Positions 26,460 through 36,459 of a DNA stretch of 64,000 bases are shown piece by piece. Where the stretch lies: the NCBI GenBank assembly GCA_050329415.1, contig JBHJOS010000046.1, positions 1 through 64,000 on the forward strand, given 5' to 3'. Under the pieces are notes generated by a model. The model saw nothing but the letters and a program-made list of their open reading frames with translations. It made no database searches and was not told the origin of the DNA. Positions within the stretch are counted from its first letter, which is position 1. The number at the start of each line of letters is the position of its first letter. Origin of the DNA: JANNOG01 sp050329415 (lineage in GTDB: Bacteria; Actinomycetota; Actinomycetes; Actinomycetales; JBBAYJ01). The position numbers were made by a program, and so were the translations under genes.

Positions 26460-29400
26460 TCAGCGCCGCGTGAGTACCGCCACCGTGTGAGCGGGCACCG
26501 TGACCGAGCCGGTCGCCCGGTCCCACTCGGTGTCCCGCACCACGTCGTCCGCGCCCCGCTCCTGCACCGGGTGGAGCCGGAACCGGGCGCCGTCGAGTCC
26601 CGGCACCTGCTGGGTCACCGCGTCAGGGCTCGCGTTGACGACGACGAGGATCCCCTCGCTGCGCCGGTCCAGGTCCCGGCCCCCGGTGTCGTCCACGTAC
26701 ATGACGACCACGCCCGGCGCCTGGTCGGTCCCGGCGATCGGGAAGGACACCCGGTCCTGGATGAGATCGGCGTCGCCGAGGCGGAACAGCGGGCTGGAGT
26801 AGCGGATCCGGAGCAGGTCCTCCGCCGCTGCGGCGGCGGCCGCCACGTCGTCGGCGTCCGGCTGCAGCGCCTCCTCGGCGAGCAGTGGCTGCGCGAACGG
26901 CCACTTGGCCTCGTTGTCCCAGGCGGGCGGCAGGCCGCGGCCGAAGCCGTTGTCCTGACCGTCCCAGCCGATGTGGTTGAACCAGTCGCCGGAGTCGAAG
27001 GAGTTCCGATCCAGCGACTTCGAGCGCAGCAGGTCCGCCCCGGCGTGCCAGAACGCCGGGGTCTGGGACAGCGCCGGCAGCGACAGCGCCACGGTGTTGA
27101 GGCGCACCCGCTGGTCCATGGGGGTGCCCGGGGGCAGCTTGTACGTGAGGGCGTCCCAGATCGTCTCGTTGTCGTGGGCGTCGACGTAGGTGACGATCTC
27201 GGCCGGGTCCTCGGCGTAACCCACCGGTGAGCCGTTGTAGTCGACCTCGGCGCCGGTGATCTCGGTGCCGGCGGCGCCGACGAACGCGTAGTCCCGCAGG
27301 TTGCCGGCCAAGCCGACCTTGACCGTGTCGTGGTAGCGCAGCAGCCGCGCGAGCTGCTCGTCGTCGCTGCCGTTGGCCGGGCTGTCGTTGGGCATGGTGA
27401 CCAGGCCACTGGCGATGCCCTGGATCCGTGGGTCCTCGTCGAACGGCCCGCCGCCGCGGGCGGCGTCGCGCAGCCGGTCGGAGAACGTGGCGATCTCGGT
27501 CCCGGCGAGGTTGCCCTGGCGGGCCTGGACGAAGCGGGCGTCGTTGGCGACCTCGCCGAAGTTCCAGCCCTCGCCGTAGATCGTCACCCGGGTGCCGTCC
27601 ACCCCGTCGTCACGGACCGTGAGAGCGTCGAGGGCCTCGCGGACCGCCAGCATGTTGTCCCGCGAGTGGTGGCCCATGAGATCGAACCGGAAGCCGTCGA
27701 CCTTGTAGTCCCGCGCCCACACCACGACCGCGTCCACCATGATCTTCTCGGCCATGGCGTGCTCGGTGGCGATATTCTGGCAGCACGTCGAGGTCTCGAC
27801 CGCGCCGGTGGTCGCGTTGAGCCGGTGGTAGTACCCCGGCACCACCCGGTCGAGCACGGACTTCGGGTCCTGCCCGGCCGCCGCCGTGTGGTTGAACACC
27901 ACGTCCAGCACGACGTTGAGTCCGTCGGCGTGCAGGGCGCCCACCATGGTGCGGAACTCGACCACCCGGGAGGCGCCGGTGGGCTCGGTGGCGTAGGACC
28001 CCTCGGGCGCCAGCCAGTGGAACGGGTCGTAGCCCCAGTTGAAGGCGTCCTGGGCGCGGATCTCGCCGATGCACGCCTGCTGCTCGGGGCTGTCCGGCGG
28101 GAACGACGCGAGGTCGCAGGCCGGCGCCAGCTGGTCCGCCGGATCCTCGGGGATGGTCGCGATGTCGAACGTCGGCAGCAGGTGCACGGTGGTGAGCCCG
28201 GCGTCGGACAGCTCGCGCAGCCGCTCGCGGCCCTGGCCCTCGTCGGCGAAGGCGAGGTAGGTGCCGCGGTTGGCCTCGGGCACCTCGGGGTCCCCGATCG
28301 AGAAGTCGCGGACGTGCAGCTCGTAGATTGACTGGTCCTCGGGCTGGGCGAGGCCCTTCGGCACCGCCTCGCGCCACTGCGCCGGCGCCAGCGCCGGGTC
28401 GGCGAGGTCGACGAGCACCGACCGGGTGGAGTCGACCGTCAACGCCACCGAGTACGGGTCGGTGACCTCGTTGACCTCGACCTGCCCGGTGGACGGGGCG
28501 TAGACCGTGACTCGGTACAGGTACTCCTGTCCCTGCTGCACCCACCGGCTCGCGGTCCACGACCCGTCACGCTCGCGGCGCATCTGGTGGACCTTCGGCT
28601 CACCGGCGCCCCCGGCCGGCCAGAGCAACAGGTCGACGTCCTGCGCGGTGGGCGCCCACAGCGCGAACCCGGCCTCGCGGGTGGCCTGCCGGGCGTTGCC
28701 CCGCCAAGTCACACCGAGGTCCCGGCGGGCGGCACGCTCGGCGTACCGGTCGTCGAGGACCCCTGGGATCTGCACCGAGGAGGCGTCGACCAGACGCCCG
28801 GCGCCGTCCGACACCGAGACCGCGAGCTGGCCGGTGAGCAGTTCGGCGGCGGTGTCGCGGTCGCGCCGGTCGATGCGCAGCGCGGCGTGGCCCGCGAGGT
28901 GCGGGAACCGCTCCCGCAGCTCCTCGGGCAGGCCGTCGGAGTCGTGGCCGAGCCGCACGCTCGTCGACCCGGCGGGACCGGTGATCGCGGTGCCGTCGAT
29001 CGCCAGCCCGCCGTCGGGCGCCCCGTGCAGGCGGAACCGCAGGGTGCGGGGGTCGGCGGGCAGCTGGTCCGCGGGCCAGGCGAGGTAGTCCTCGCTCAGC
29101 CAGTGCACCTTGGCGGCGTCGAGGCTGGGCGGGGCGGTGCCCTCGGCGGTCTCGATCGTCAGCTGGTTCGTCGCCAGGTCGTAGACGAACGTCGTGGTGA
29201 GCCCGTCGGCAGGCACGGTGAAGCCGATGTTCGGCCCGTCCGGCACGCCACCGGCGCCGTAGTTCTCGTCGAACGACAGCCCGTGCGCGGCCTTGACCTC
29301 GTACGAGCCGGCCGGGATCTGGGTGGTCGCGAGGGTGTAGACGCCGTCGCGGTCCGGGTCCTGCAGCCACGAGCGCATGCAGTCCGGCTGCCAGTCGCCG

Positions 29401-32297
29401 GAGCAGCCCATCTTGGACTGGAACGACCCGGGCGCGGTGATGATCGGGCCGTCGGCGGTGGACGAGACGTGTTTCGTCCGGTGGTCGTAATAGAAGGTGA
29501 TGTCACCGCCGGCGTGGGTGTACGGGATGTTCGGCCCGTTCGGCTGGGCGCCCTCGCCGTAGTTCTCGTCCCACGACCGGTTGATCGCTGCCTTGTAGGC
29601 GTACGTCCCGGCGGGCAGCGGGAAGGTCTTCGACCAGATCTCGTCGCCGTTGGGGCGCAGGCTCAGCTGCGCGGCCTCGCAGTCCGGCTGCCAGTCGCCC
29701 GGGCAGCCCATCTCGGAGTTGTGGTCACCGGGCACCGAGACCGCGTCCGGCTGCTCGACGTCGCCGACCCCGCCGCCGGTCGGCGGGGCGCTGGTCGGGG
29801 CCGCGATCCGGCCCCAGGAGCCGTCGGCGCTCACCCGGCCTGCGGCGTCCAGGGAGACCGCGCGGACCTCGACGAGGGTGCCGTCGGCGAGGTCGGCCGC
29901 GCTGGGGAAGACCCGGTAGTTCGGGTTGTCGTCGGTGCCGAGCGGGGTCCACTCGTCGTCGCCGACGACCCGCCAGGCGAACGAGACGTCCGCATAGGCG
30001 TCCGTGGTCAGCCCGGCGCCCACCTCGACCCGGCCGGCCCGCGACCCGGTGCCGCGGACCAGGTCACCGCCGGGGGCGGTGGGTGAGGTGACGACGACGC
30101 CCGGGGCCTCGCGCGGCCGGTCGACGCGGCCGTCGGCAGCCCAGGTCGCCGCGCTCAGCGGCGGCACGGTGAGCGTGGTGCGGCCCTCGCGGTCGGTGCG
30201 CACGGTCTCCACGTCGCCCCAGAGCGGGCGGAACCGGTCGCGGTCGCTGAAGGTGTCGACCTCGACGGTGCGCGGCTCGGCGGTGTTGTTGAAGGCGACG
30301 AGGTACTCGCGGTCGGGCCGGTCCCGGCGGTCGGTGCCCACCCGGCTGGCGACGAAGAGTCCGGCGTCCTCGGAGGCATAGCGGGTCACCTGCGCCCCGT
30401 CCGCCAGCGCCGGGTGCTCCTCGCGCAACTCGGCGAGGTCGGCGATCCAGGTGTACATCGGGTGCGAGGTGTCGAAGTTGGCCTCGGCGGTGGTGGCGTC
30501 CGTCCCGATGAGGTCGTCGTCGTTGTACTCCGCGACCTGGCTAGGGAACATGTCCTGACGCGCCAGCTGGTCCCCGCCGTCACCGACGAAGCCCTGCTCG
30601 TCGCCGTAGTAGACGACGGGCTGGCCGCGGGTGAGGTACATGACGGCGTGGGCGAGGCGGTCGCGCTCCAGCAGCTCCTCGGGACTGCTGGAGGCACCGG
30701 CGAGGAAGAACCCGACCCGGCCCATGTCGTGGTTGCCGAGGAAGGTCGGCGAGGAGTAGGCGTTGGAGTCGGCGTCGGTGTACCAGTCGTCGCCGTCGAA
30801 CAGCTCGACGAGGTTGTCGCCGCCCTCGCCCCGGGCGTACGCCACCGCCTTCTGCTGGAAGAAGAAGTCGATGGTGGCCTGGACGTCGCCCTCGGTGCTG
30901 TAGCGGGCGAGGAATGCCGGGTCGGCCTCGAAGACCTCGCCGAAGGCGAAGAAGTCGTCGTTGCCGATGGCGTCCGCGGTCTCGGTGAGATGCGGGGCGA
31001 ACTCCTGCCAGAACTCGATGTTGACGTGCTTCATGGTGTCGATGCGGAAGCCGTCGACGCCGAACTCGACCCACGTCTCGAAGATGTCCTTCATGCCGTC
31101 GACGACGACCGGGTTCTCGGTCATGAGGTCGTCGAGGCCGATGAAGTCGCCCCACTCGGTCGACTCCCCGGCGAACGTCGAATCACCGCGGTTGTGGTAG
31201 AGCGTGACGTCGTTGAGCCACGCCGGGACCTTCACGTCCTCGTCGCCCGGGCGCAGGAACGGCGTGTAGGGGAACGACACCTCGGGGTCCAGCTCGGGGA
31301 AGGTGTCGGTGCCCGCGAAGTCGTAGGGGTCGAACGGGTTGCCGTCGGCGTCGCGCCACGGCTCCTGCTCGACCGGGATGTAGCCGTAGGTGCCCTCGCG
31401 GTAGTCGATGACGTCCGCGGTGTGGTTGGTGACGATGTCGAAGAAGACCTTCATCCCCCGGGCGTGCGCCTGGTCGATGAGTTCCGCCATCTCCTCGTTC
31501 GTGCCGAGGTGCGGGTCGAGCTGGGTGTAGTCGACGGTCCAGTAGCCGTGGTATCCGGCGCTCTCGTTCGCTCCGGTTCCCTGGACCGGCTTGTTCTTGA
31601 ACGACGGCGTCAGCCAGATCGCGGTCGTGCCGAGGCCCTCGATGTAGTCGAGCCGCTGGATGATCCCGGCCAGGTCCCCGCCGTGGTAGTACGCCCGGTG
31701 GGTGGGGTCGAACCCGTGGTCGGACCGGGTGCCCTCGACGCCGCCGAGGTCGTTCGACGGGTCGCCGTTCTCGAACCGGTCCGCCATGACGAAGTAGAAA
31801 TTCTCGCGCGTGGGGGCGGGCCGCAGCGACCGCTGCGCGAGATCCCGGTCGGAGTCGCTCACCTCGTCGTCGGCGAGGTGCTCCAGCGGGGTGACGGTCG
31901 TCAGGCGGGTCTCGTCGTCGTAGGACACCTGGACGCGGGTGTCGGCGCCCACGCTGACGGGGTAGTTCGGGCCGTCATCGACGCCGCCGGCGCCGAAGTT
32001 CTCGTCCCACGAGCCGTTGATCGCGACCTTGTACTCCGAGGCGCCCGCCGGCAGCGCGAACTCGCCGGTGTAGGTGGCGGTGTCGTCGACGCGGGCCAGC
32101 TGGGTCGCCTCGCAGGCGGGGTCCCAGTCGGACCCGCAGCCGTTCTCGTCCTGCAGGCTGCCGACCAGGGTGACGGTCCGCTCGTCGGGACCGGTGGTCG
32201 CCGTCGCGGGCAGGGGGAGGAGGGTGGCGGCGAGGGTCAACGCAGCGGTCGCGGCGCTCCACCCCAGCACGCGCCCGAGTCGCGTCCGGTAGGACAT
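26460..32297 (-). CDS. pulA: Secreted bifunctional alpha-amylase / pullulanase
   Basis: This 1,945-residue protein has a Sec signal (residues 1-34) and then an X25-like starch-binding module (about 40-130), a complete GH13 amylase domain (about 140-680: nucleophile in GFRIDTMKH, acid/base in FAFGEVFE, FLGNHDMGR), two more X25-like modules (about 830-1010; GDWQPDCEAAQL and GDWQPDCMRSWL), then a pullulanase-type half with N-terminal modules and GH13 core (DVVFNHTAA, GFRFDLMGHHS, IYGEGWNF, YVDAHDNETIWD). It would attack both alpha-1,4 and alpha-1,6 bonds of starch or glycogen outside the cell. The ATG at 32297 has TGGAG about 5-9 nt upstream. Products would need an importer not seen here. Confidence 0.9.
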   Translation of the reverse strand: MSYRTRLGRVLGWSAATAALTLAATLLPLPATATTGPDERTVTLVGSLQDENGCGSDWDPACEATQLARVDDTATYTGEFALPAGASEYKVAINGSWDENFGAGGVDDGPNYPVSVGADTRVQVSYDDETRLTTVTPLEHLADDEVSDSDRDLAQRSLRPAPTRENFYFVMADRFENGDPSNDLGGVEGTRSDHGFDPTHRAYYHGGDLAGIIQRLDYIEGLGTTAIWLTPSFKNKPVQGTGANESAGYHGYWTVDYTQLDPHLGTNEEMAELIDQAHARGMKVFFDIVTNHTADVIDYREGTYGYIPVEQEPWRDADGNPFDPYDFAGTDTFPELDPEVSFPYTPFLRPGDEDVKVPAWLNDVTLYHNRGDSTFAGESTEWGDFIGLDDLMTENPVVVDGMKDIFETWVEFGVDGFRIDTMKHVNIEFWQEFAPHLTETADAIGNDDFFAFGEVFEADPAFLARYSTEGDVQATIDFFFQQKAVAYARGEGGDNLVELFDGDDWYTDADSNAYSSPTFLGNHDMGRVGFFLAGASSSPEELLERDRLAHAVMYLTRGQPVVYYGDEQGFVGDGGDQLARQDMFPSQVAEYNDDDLIGTDATTAEANFDTSHPMYTWIADLAELREEHPALADGAQVTRYASEDAGLFVASRVGTDRRDRPDREYLVAFNNTAEPRTVEVDTFSDRDRFRPLWGDVETVRTDREGRTTLTVPPLSAATWAADGRVDRPREAPGVVVTSPTAPGGDLVRGTGSRAGRVEVGAGLTTDAYADVSFAWRVVGDDEWTPLGTDDNPNYRVFPSAADLADGTLVEVRAVSLDAAGRVSADGSWGRIAAPTSAPPTGGGVGDVEQPDAVSVPGDHNSEMGCPGDWQPDCEAAQLSLRPNGDEIWSKTFPLPAGTYAYKAAINRSWDENYGEGAQPNGPNIPYTHAGGDITFYYDHRTKHVSSTADGPIITAPGSFQSKMGCSGDWQPDCMRSWLQDPDRDGVYTLATTQIPAGSYEVKAAHGLSFDENYGAGGVPDGPNIGFTVPADGLTTTFVYDLATNQLTIETAEGTAPPSLDAAKVHWLSEDYLAWPADQLPADPRTLRFRLHGAPDGGLAIDGTAITGPAGSTSVRLGHDSDGLPEELRERFPHLAGHAALRIDRRDRDTAAELLTGQLAVSVSDGAGRLVDASSVQIPGVLDDRYAERAARRDLGVTWRGNARQATREAGFALWAPTAQDVDLLLWPAGGAGEPKVHQMRRERDGSWTASRWVQQGQEYLYRVTVYAPSTGQVEVNEVTDPYSVALTVDSTRSVLVDLADPALAPAQWREAVPKGLAQPEDQSIYELHVRDFSIGDPEVPEANRGTYLAFADEGQGRERLRELSDAGLTTVHLLPTFDIATIPEDPADQLAPACDLASFPPDSPEQQACIGEIRAQDAFNWGYDPFHWLAPEGSYATEPTGASRVVEFRTMVGALHADGLNVVLDVVFNHTAAAGQDPKSVLDRVVPGYYHRLNATTGAVETSTCCQNIATEHAMAEKIMVDAVVVWARDYKVDGFRFDLMGHHSRDNMLAVREALDALTVRDDGVDGTRVTIYGEGWNFGEVANDARFVQARQGNLAGTEIATFSDRLRDAARGGGPFDEDPRIQGIASGLVTMPNDSPANGSDDEQLARLLRYHDTVKVGLAGNLRDYAFVGAAGTEITGAEVDYNGSPVGYAEDPAEIVTYVDAHDNETIWDALTYKLPPGTPMDQRVRLNTVALSLPALSQTPAFWHAGADLLRSKSLDRNSFDSGDWFNHIGWDGQDNGFGRGLPPAWDNEAKWPFAQPLLAEEALQPDADDVAAAAAAAEDLLRIRYSSPLFRLGDADLIQDRVSFPIAGTDQAPGVVVMYVDDTGGRDLDRRSEGILVVVNASPDAVTQQVPGLDGARFRLHPVQERGADDVVRDTEWDRATGSVTVPAHTVAVLTRR

Positions 32298-32389
32298 GGC
32301 ACTCCAGAGGTGTCCGGCGTCAACGACGACGCAGTGGCCCGTCTGCGTGACGGCAAGCACCCGAACCGTATCTCAGTGGGACCAACGGA

Positions 32390-33119
32390 GTGAACCGCGT
32401 CAGCGGCGGTGTCGAGGTCGTCCTCGACGCAGACGTGCCCGAGGGCACGCACTCCGGCGCCTTCTTCGCCACCGGCGAGGGTCTCGACGTCGCCTACTTC
32501 GTGACCCTCGAGGTCGCGGACGGGGCCGCCACGGCCGCGAACCTGGACTACTCGACCGCCGAGGGGTTCACGTTCGACCTCTACACGACGGTGGCCGAAC
32601 TGGTCCTGACGCCCGGGCAGCGGGTCACGCTCACCGCGCCGTCGGGGGTCGACCTCGGTGACTTCGAGCTCGAGGTCTTCCTGCCGGAGAGCGAGGACCT
32701 GGGGTTCCCGTTCTACCTGCCGGAGGAGGTCGGCGCGACCTACTCCGAGGACAGGTCGAGCGTGAGCTTCGTGGTGCCCGGGGTCCAGCCGGACCAGGAG
32801 GACGGCACCGAACCCCAGCCGCTGCCTGTCGGCACCGCACTCGAGGTCGTCCTCTTCGAGACGTTTCGACGACGAGCAGCAGACCGCCTTCGCCGACTAC
32901 CTGGTGACCGGTCTCACCGTCGGCGCCGACGGCGGGACCGCGACGACCCGGCCGCCGATCCCGACGGCCGTCCCAGCCGGCGAGGGGCCGATGCCGGGCG
33001 GCGGGCCGGACGTGGCGGCGCTCACCGCGGGCGCGCTCGTGGGCGCGGCAAGCCTCGGCGGCAGCGTGCTTCTGCTGCGCCGCCGGGCCGGGGCCGGCAC
33101 GTCCCTGCCCGGTCGGCAC
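32390..33119 (+). pseudogene. Surface-type protein with C-terminal membrane anchor, frameshifted
   Basis: From GTG 32390 the frame gives an acidic, strand-rich region (SGGVEVVLDADVPEGTHSG, FELEVFLPESEDLGF) to about 32866. The continuation FDDEQQTAFADYLVTGLTVG, a Pro-rich linker, and the membrane anchor DVAALTAGALVGAASL followed by LLLRRRAG lie in another frame. One extra T in the TTT at 32864-32866 explains the break. There is also no signal peptide at the start and no clear stop after the anchor, so the gene looks damaged at both ends, or the sequence has errors. The end given is approximate. I do not recognise the family. Confidence 0.5.
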
Positions 33120-33244
33120 CCCTGCCGCCACTCGTCCACGGCCCCGTGTCAGCTCGTCCGTCCTCCCGTCCACAGCCCGCTGTCAGCTCACCCGTCCCCA
33201 GGCGCCGGCCGTTCTCAGTCCGCTGCCATCCCCGTCCCGCGATC

Positions 33245-33273
33245 GTTGCGCCGTGCAACGTGCACTGCGCAAC
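33245..33273. promoter_or_regulatory. 29-bp nested palindrome upstream of MarR-like gene 2
   Basis: GTTGCGC-C-GTGCA-ACG-TGCAC-T-GCGCAAC is symmetric over both arms except one position. It ends 18 nt before the start codon of the regulator, overlapping the expected promoter, as in autorepressed MarR genes. Confidence 0.6.
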
Positions 33274-33291
33274 AACGTGCAGGAGGGACTT

Positions 33292-33786
33292 ATGGGCTGG
33301 GGCGACCGCTTCGTCAAACAGGAAGGACACCCCGTCCGGTACCACCCGGACGACGACCGGCCGCGGTACGACCTCGCCGACGCTCTCTTCACCGTCGTGC
33401 GCCGCTGGCCGACCGTCTGGAAGTCCTCCGACTACCACCTCAGCGCGACTCAGGCCGTGCGGTGCTTCCGGCAGAGATCGCGGTACCTGGGCATCATCGA
33501 CGTGGCCGACGTCCTGGGGACCTCCGACGCCGCGGCCAGCCGCGCCGTCGACCGGGCCGTCGGCTGGGGCCTGCTGACGAAGGCTCCCGCCGCCATGGAC
33601 GGCCGGGGCATCGCCGTCAGCCTGACGGACAGGGGCAGCGAGTACCTGCACGACACGGTGAGCGACGAGCGGCTCTGGCTGCACGACGCGACTCGGCATT
33701 GGCCGGAGCACGACCGGGCGACGCTTTCGGACCTGTCGCTGCAGCTCGTCACCGGCCTGCGCCGGGTCCCGCCGCCGCCGGTGTGA
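33292..33786 (+). CDS. MarR-like winged-helix regulator 2
   Basis: The 164-residue protein has a helical N-terminal part (DLADALFTVVRRWPTVW), a winged helix with IIDVADVLGTSDAAASRAVDRA, a wing (RGIAVSLTDRG), and a C-terminal helix. AGGAGG lies 5 nt before the ATG, which fixes the start. It is the paralogue of the protein at 25835-26395, to which it aligns through most of its length, but it has a longer N terminus and no Pro-rich tail. The upstream 29-bp palindrome suggests autoregulation. No target is evident; the orphan chemoreceptor is convergent. Confidence 0.75.
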   Translation: MGWGDRFVKQEGHPVRYHPDDDRPRYDLADALFTVVRRWPTVWKSSDYHLSATQAVRCFRQRSRYLGIIDVADVLGTSDAAASRAVDRAVGWGLLTKAPAAMDGRGIAVSLTDRGSEYLHDTVSDERLWLHDATRHWPEHDRATLSDLSLQLVTGLRRVPPPPV

Positions 33787-33824
33787 CGGTGACGGGACCT
33801 GGCGACGGGCCCCGGCGGTCGGGA

Positions 33825-35453
33825 TCAGTGGCTGAAGCGCGCCACCGTGGCCCGCAGCTCCGCGGCCATGCGTGACAGCTCGTCGATCGCCGCCCGGGCC
33901 TGGGCCAGCACCTGGGTCGTGCTGTCCGCCGCCGATGCCACACCGATGACGTTCTGGGCGATCTCCCCGGCGCCACCGGCCGCCTCCGCCACCGAGCGGG
34001 ACATCTCCCCGGTGGTCGCGGCCTGCTCCTCGACCGCCCCGGCGATGGTCGTCTGGTAATCGTTGATGGAGGCGATGATCTCGCTGATCTCACCGATGGC
34101 GGCGACGGCCGCGCGGGTGTCCTCCTGGATGGCCTCGACCCGCTGCCCGATGTCGTCGGTGGCCTTCGCGGTGCCCTGCGCGAGCTCCTTGACCTCGTTG
34201 GCGACGACGGCGAAGCCCTTGCCGGCCTCGCCGGCGCGCGCGGCCTCGATGGTGGCGTTGAGGGCCAGGAGGTTGGTCTGCTCGGCGATCGAGGTGATGA
34301 CCTTGACGACGTTGCCGATCTCGGTGCTGGACTCCCCCAGCTTCGACACCGTGGCGTTGGCGCGCTCCGCCACCGTCACGGCACGCGCCGCGACCTGGGC
34401 GGCATCGCTGGCGCTGCTGGCGATCTCGCGGATCGAGGCGCCCATCTGCTCGGCACCTGCCGCGACCGTCTGGACGTGACCGGAGACGCCCTCGGCGGCG
34501 GAAGACACGACGCCCGACTGGACGCTGGTCGCCTCGGCGCTCGCGGCGATCTGGGTGGACGTGGCGGACAGCTCCTCCGACGACGCCGCCACCGCGTCCG
34601 CCGAGCCGACGACCGTCGACATCAGCTCGCGCAGCGAGGCCAGCGCCTCGTCCAGCGCGGCGGCCGTGGTCCCGACCTCGTCGCGCGACGTCACCCCGCT
34701 CGTGCGGGTGAGGTCGCCCTGGGCGAGCCCCTCGGCGACGCGCTGGACCTGGGCGAGGGGACGCGTGATGGACCGAGCCACGGCGAAGCCCACGGCAACG
34801 GCGACCGCGAGGCCGACGACCAGCGTGCTGCCCAGGGCCACCCGCACGGTCTCGAACTGGGCCTGGGCGTCGCTCGCGCTCTCGTCGGCGGACTCCTGCG
34901 CGAGGTCGGACAGTTCGACCAGGCCTGCAGCGGCAGCCTCCACGAGAGGCCGGCCCTCGGCGTTTCGCAGTTGCTCCCACTCCTCCAGACGCCCTTGGTC
35001 GGCGAGCGCGTCCAGCCGTGTCATCACCTCCTGGTAGGCCTCGACCTCGTCGGTCGTCTGATTCAGGAGCCCGACCAGCTCGGGCGCCGGGTCGGTGGCG
35101 AGGTAGGCCTGGCGGGCCTCCTCGAACGCCGCCTGCGCCGCCTCCTGGGTCGCTCTGTGGCGATCGCGCTCGTCACCGTCGCCATCCTGCGCGTAGTTGG
35201 CCGTGGCGAGCCGGGCCTCGAGGACCGCCGCTCGCATGGTGAGGGCCGCGGCGTTGCGGACGACCTGTTCGTCGTGCATCGCCCGAGTCTGGGCGGCGCT
35301 GCTCTCAAGCGCAGTGAGGCCGGTCACACCGACTGCCACGGCGACGACGGCCGCGACCCCGACGGCAATGAGGATCTTGACCGTGACGCCGAGGTTCCGG
35401 AACCCCGACGGGAGCCCTCCGGCGGCTCGGGCGGTGGCGGAAGGGGTGGTCAC
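33825..35453 (-). CDS. Methyl-accepting chemotaxis protein
   Basis: The 542-residue receptor has a first membrane helix (about residues 22-47), a periplasm-facing helical sensor of about 150 residues, a second helix (about 205-230), a HAMP domain, and a signalling domain with the invariant hairpin NLLALNATIEAARAGEAGKG followed by FAVVANEVKELA. AGGAGGA precedes the GTG at 35453. No che or flagellar genes lie nearby, so it is an orphan receptor whose partners must be elsewhere. The ligand is unknown. Confidence 0.9.
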   Translation of the reverse strand: MTTPSATARAAGGLPSGFRNLGVTVKILIAVGVAAVVAVAVGVTGLTALESSAAQTRAMHDEQVVRNAAALTMRAAVLEARLATANYAQDGDGDERDRHRATQEAAQAAFEEARQAYLATDPAPELVGLLNQTTDEVEAYQEVMTRLDALADQGRLEEWEQLRNAEGRPLVEAAAAGLVELSDLAQESADESASDAQAQFETVRVALGSTLVVGLAVAVAVGFAVARSITRPLAQVQRVAEGLAQGDLTRTSGVTSRDEVGTTAAALDEALASLRELMSTVVGSADAVAASSEELSATSTQIAASAEATSVQSGVVSSAAEGVSGHVQTVAAGAEQMGASIREIASSASDAAQVAARAVTVAERANATVSKLGESSTEIGNVVKVITSIAEQTNLLALNATIEAARAGEAGKGFAVVANEVKELAQGTAKATDDIGQRVEAIQEDTRAAVAAIGEISEIIASINDYQTTIAGAVEEQAATTGEMSRSVAEAAGGAGEIAQNVIGVASAADSTTQVLAQARAAIDELSRMAAELRATVARFSH

Positions 35454-35559
35454 GCGGTCCTCCTGGAGACATCGAGCGCTCGGAGGCGAGCGGCCTCCGT
35501 CCCTCAGGACCATCGGCCGGGGGAATCCCCGGCTGTAGAGCCGGACGCGGCCCGCTCGG

Positions 35560-36459
35560 TCATCGTCCCGGGAGCCCGTCTCCCACCGCGCGTTCCGCCG
35601 TCTCCACGACGTTGGTCAGCAGCATCGCGCGGGTCATCGGGCCGACCCCGCCGGGCATGGGCGCGAGCCATCCGGCGACCTCGGCCACCCCCGGGTCCAC
35701 GTCGCCGACCAGCCGGGCGCGGCCGGTCGCCGGGTCCTCGACCCGGGTGATGCCGACATCGAGCACGGCGGCGCCCGGCCGCACCCACTCCGGCTGGATC
35801 ATCCCCGGCGAGCCCGCGGCCGCGACGACGACGTCGGCGCGCCGGACGTGCGCCGCGACGTCGCGGGTCGCGGTGTGGACGCTGGTGACCGTGGCATCGA
35901 CGCCGCGGCGGGTCAGCAGCAGGCCGAGCGGGCGGCCCACCGTGACTCCCCGGCCGACGACCACCACCTCGGCACCGCGCAGGGGCACGTCGTGGTGCCG
36001 CAGCAGTGCGAGGATGGCGCGCGGGGTGCAGGGCAGGGGGCTCGCGACCTCGCCGGCGACGCCGAGGACCAGGCGGCCGAGGTTGACCGGGTGGAGTCCG
36101 TCGGCATCCTTGCCGGGGTGCACCGCTTCGAGCACCCGCTGGGCATCGATGCCCCGCGGCAGCGGCAGCTGGACGATGTAGCCGGTGGTCGCGGGGTCGA
36201 GGTTGAGGCGCTCGACCGCGGCCAGCACGTCGCCCGCGACGGCGTCACCCGGCAGGTCCGCCCGGATCGACGCGATGCCCACGTCCGCGCAGTCCCGGTG
36301 CTTGCCCGCCACGTACGCCCGGCTCCCGGGGTCGTCGCCGACCAGCACGGTGCCGAGGCCGGGCACGACGCCCCGCTCGGCCAGCGCCACCACCCGGTCC
36401 CGCAGCCCGTCCCTGACCCGCGCGGCCAGTGCCCGGCCGTCCAGGAGTCGGGCCGTCAC
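35560..36459 (-). CDS. folD: Methylene-THF dehydrogenase / methenyl-THF cyclohydrolase
   Basis: The 299-residue bifunctional enzyme interconverts methylene-, methenyl- and formyl-tetrahydrofolate with NADP. It shows AYVAGKHRDCADVGI with the catalytic Lys, GYIVQLPLPRGID, DADGLHPVNLGRL, PCTPRAIL, VVVGRGVTVGRPLGLLL (nucleotide-binding) and PMPGGVGPMTRAML. The GTG start overlaps the glyA stop by 4 nt, so glyA and folD form an operon controlled by the upstream ZTP riboswitch. Confidence 0.95.
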   Translation of the reverse strand: MTARLLDGRALAARVRDGLRDRVVALAERGVVPGLGTVLVGDDPGSRAYVAGKHRDCADVGIASIRADLPGDAVAGDVLAAVERLNLDPATTGYIVQLPLPRGIDAQRVLEAVHPGKDADGLHPVNLGRLVLGVAGEVASPLPCTPRAILALLRHHDVPLRGAEVVVVGRGVTVGRPLGLLLTRRGVDATVTSVHTATRDVAAHVRRADVVVAAAGSPGMIQPEWVRPGAAVLDVGITRVEDPATGRARLVGDVDPGVAEVAGWLAPMPGGVGPMTRAMLLTNVVETAERAVGDGLPGR

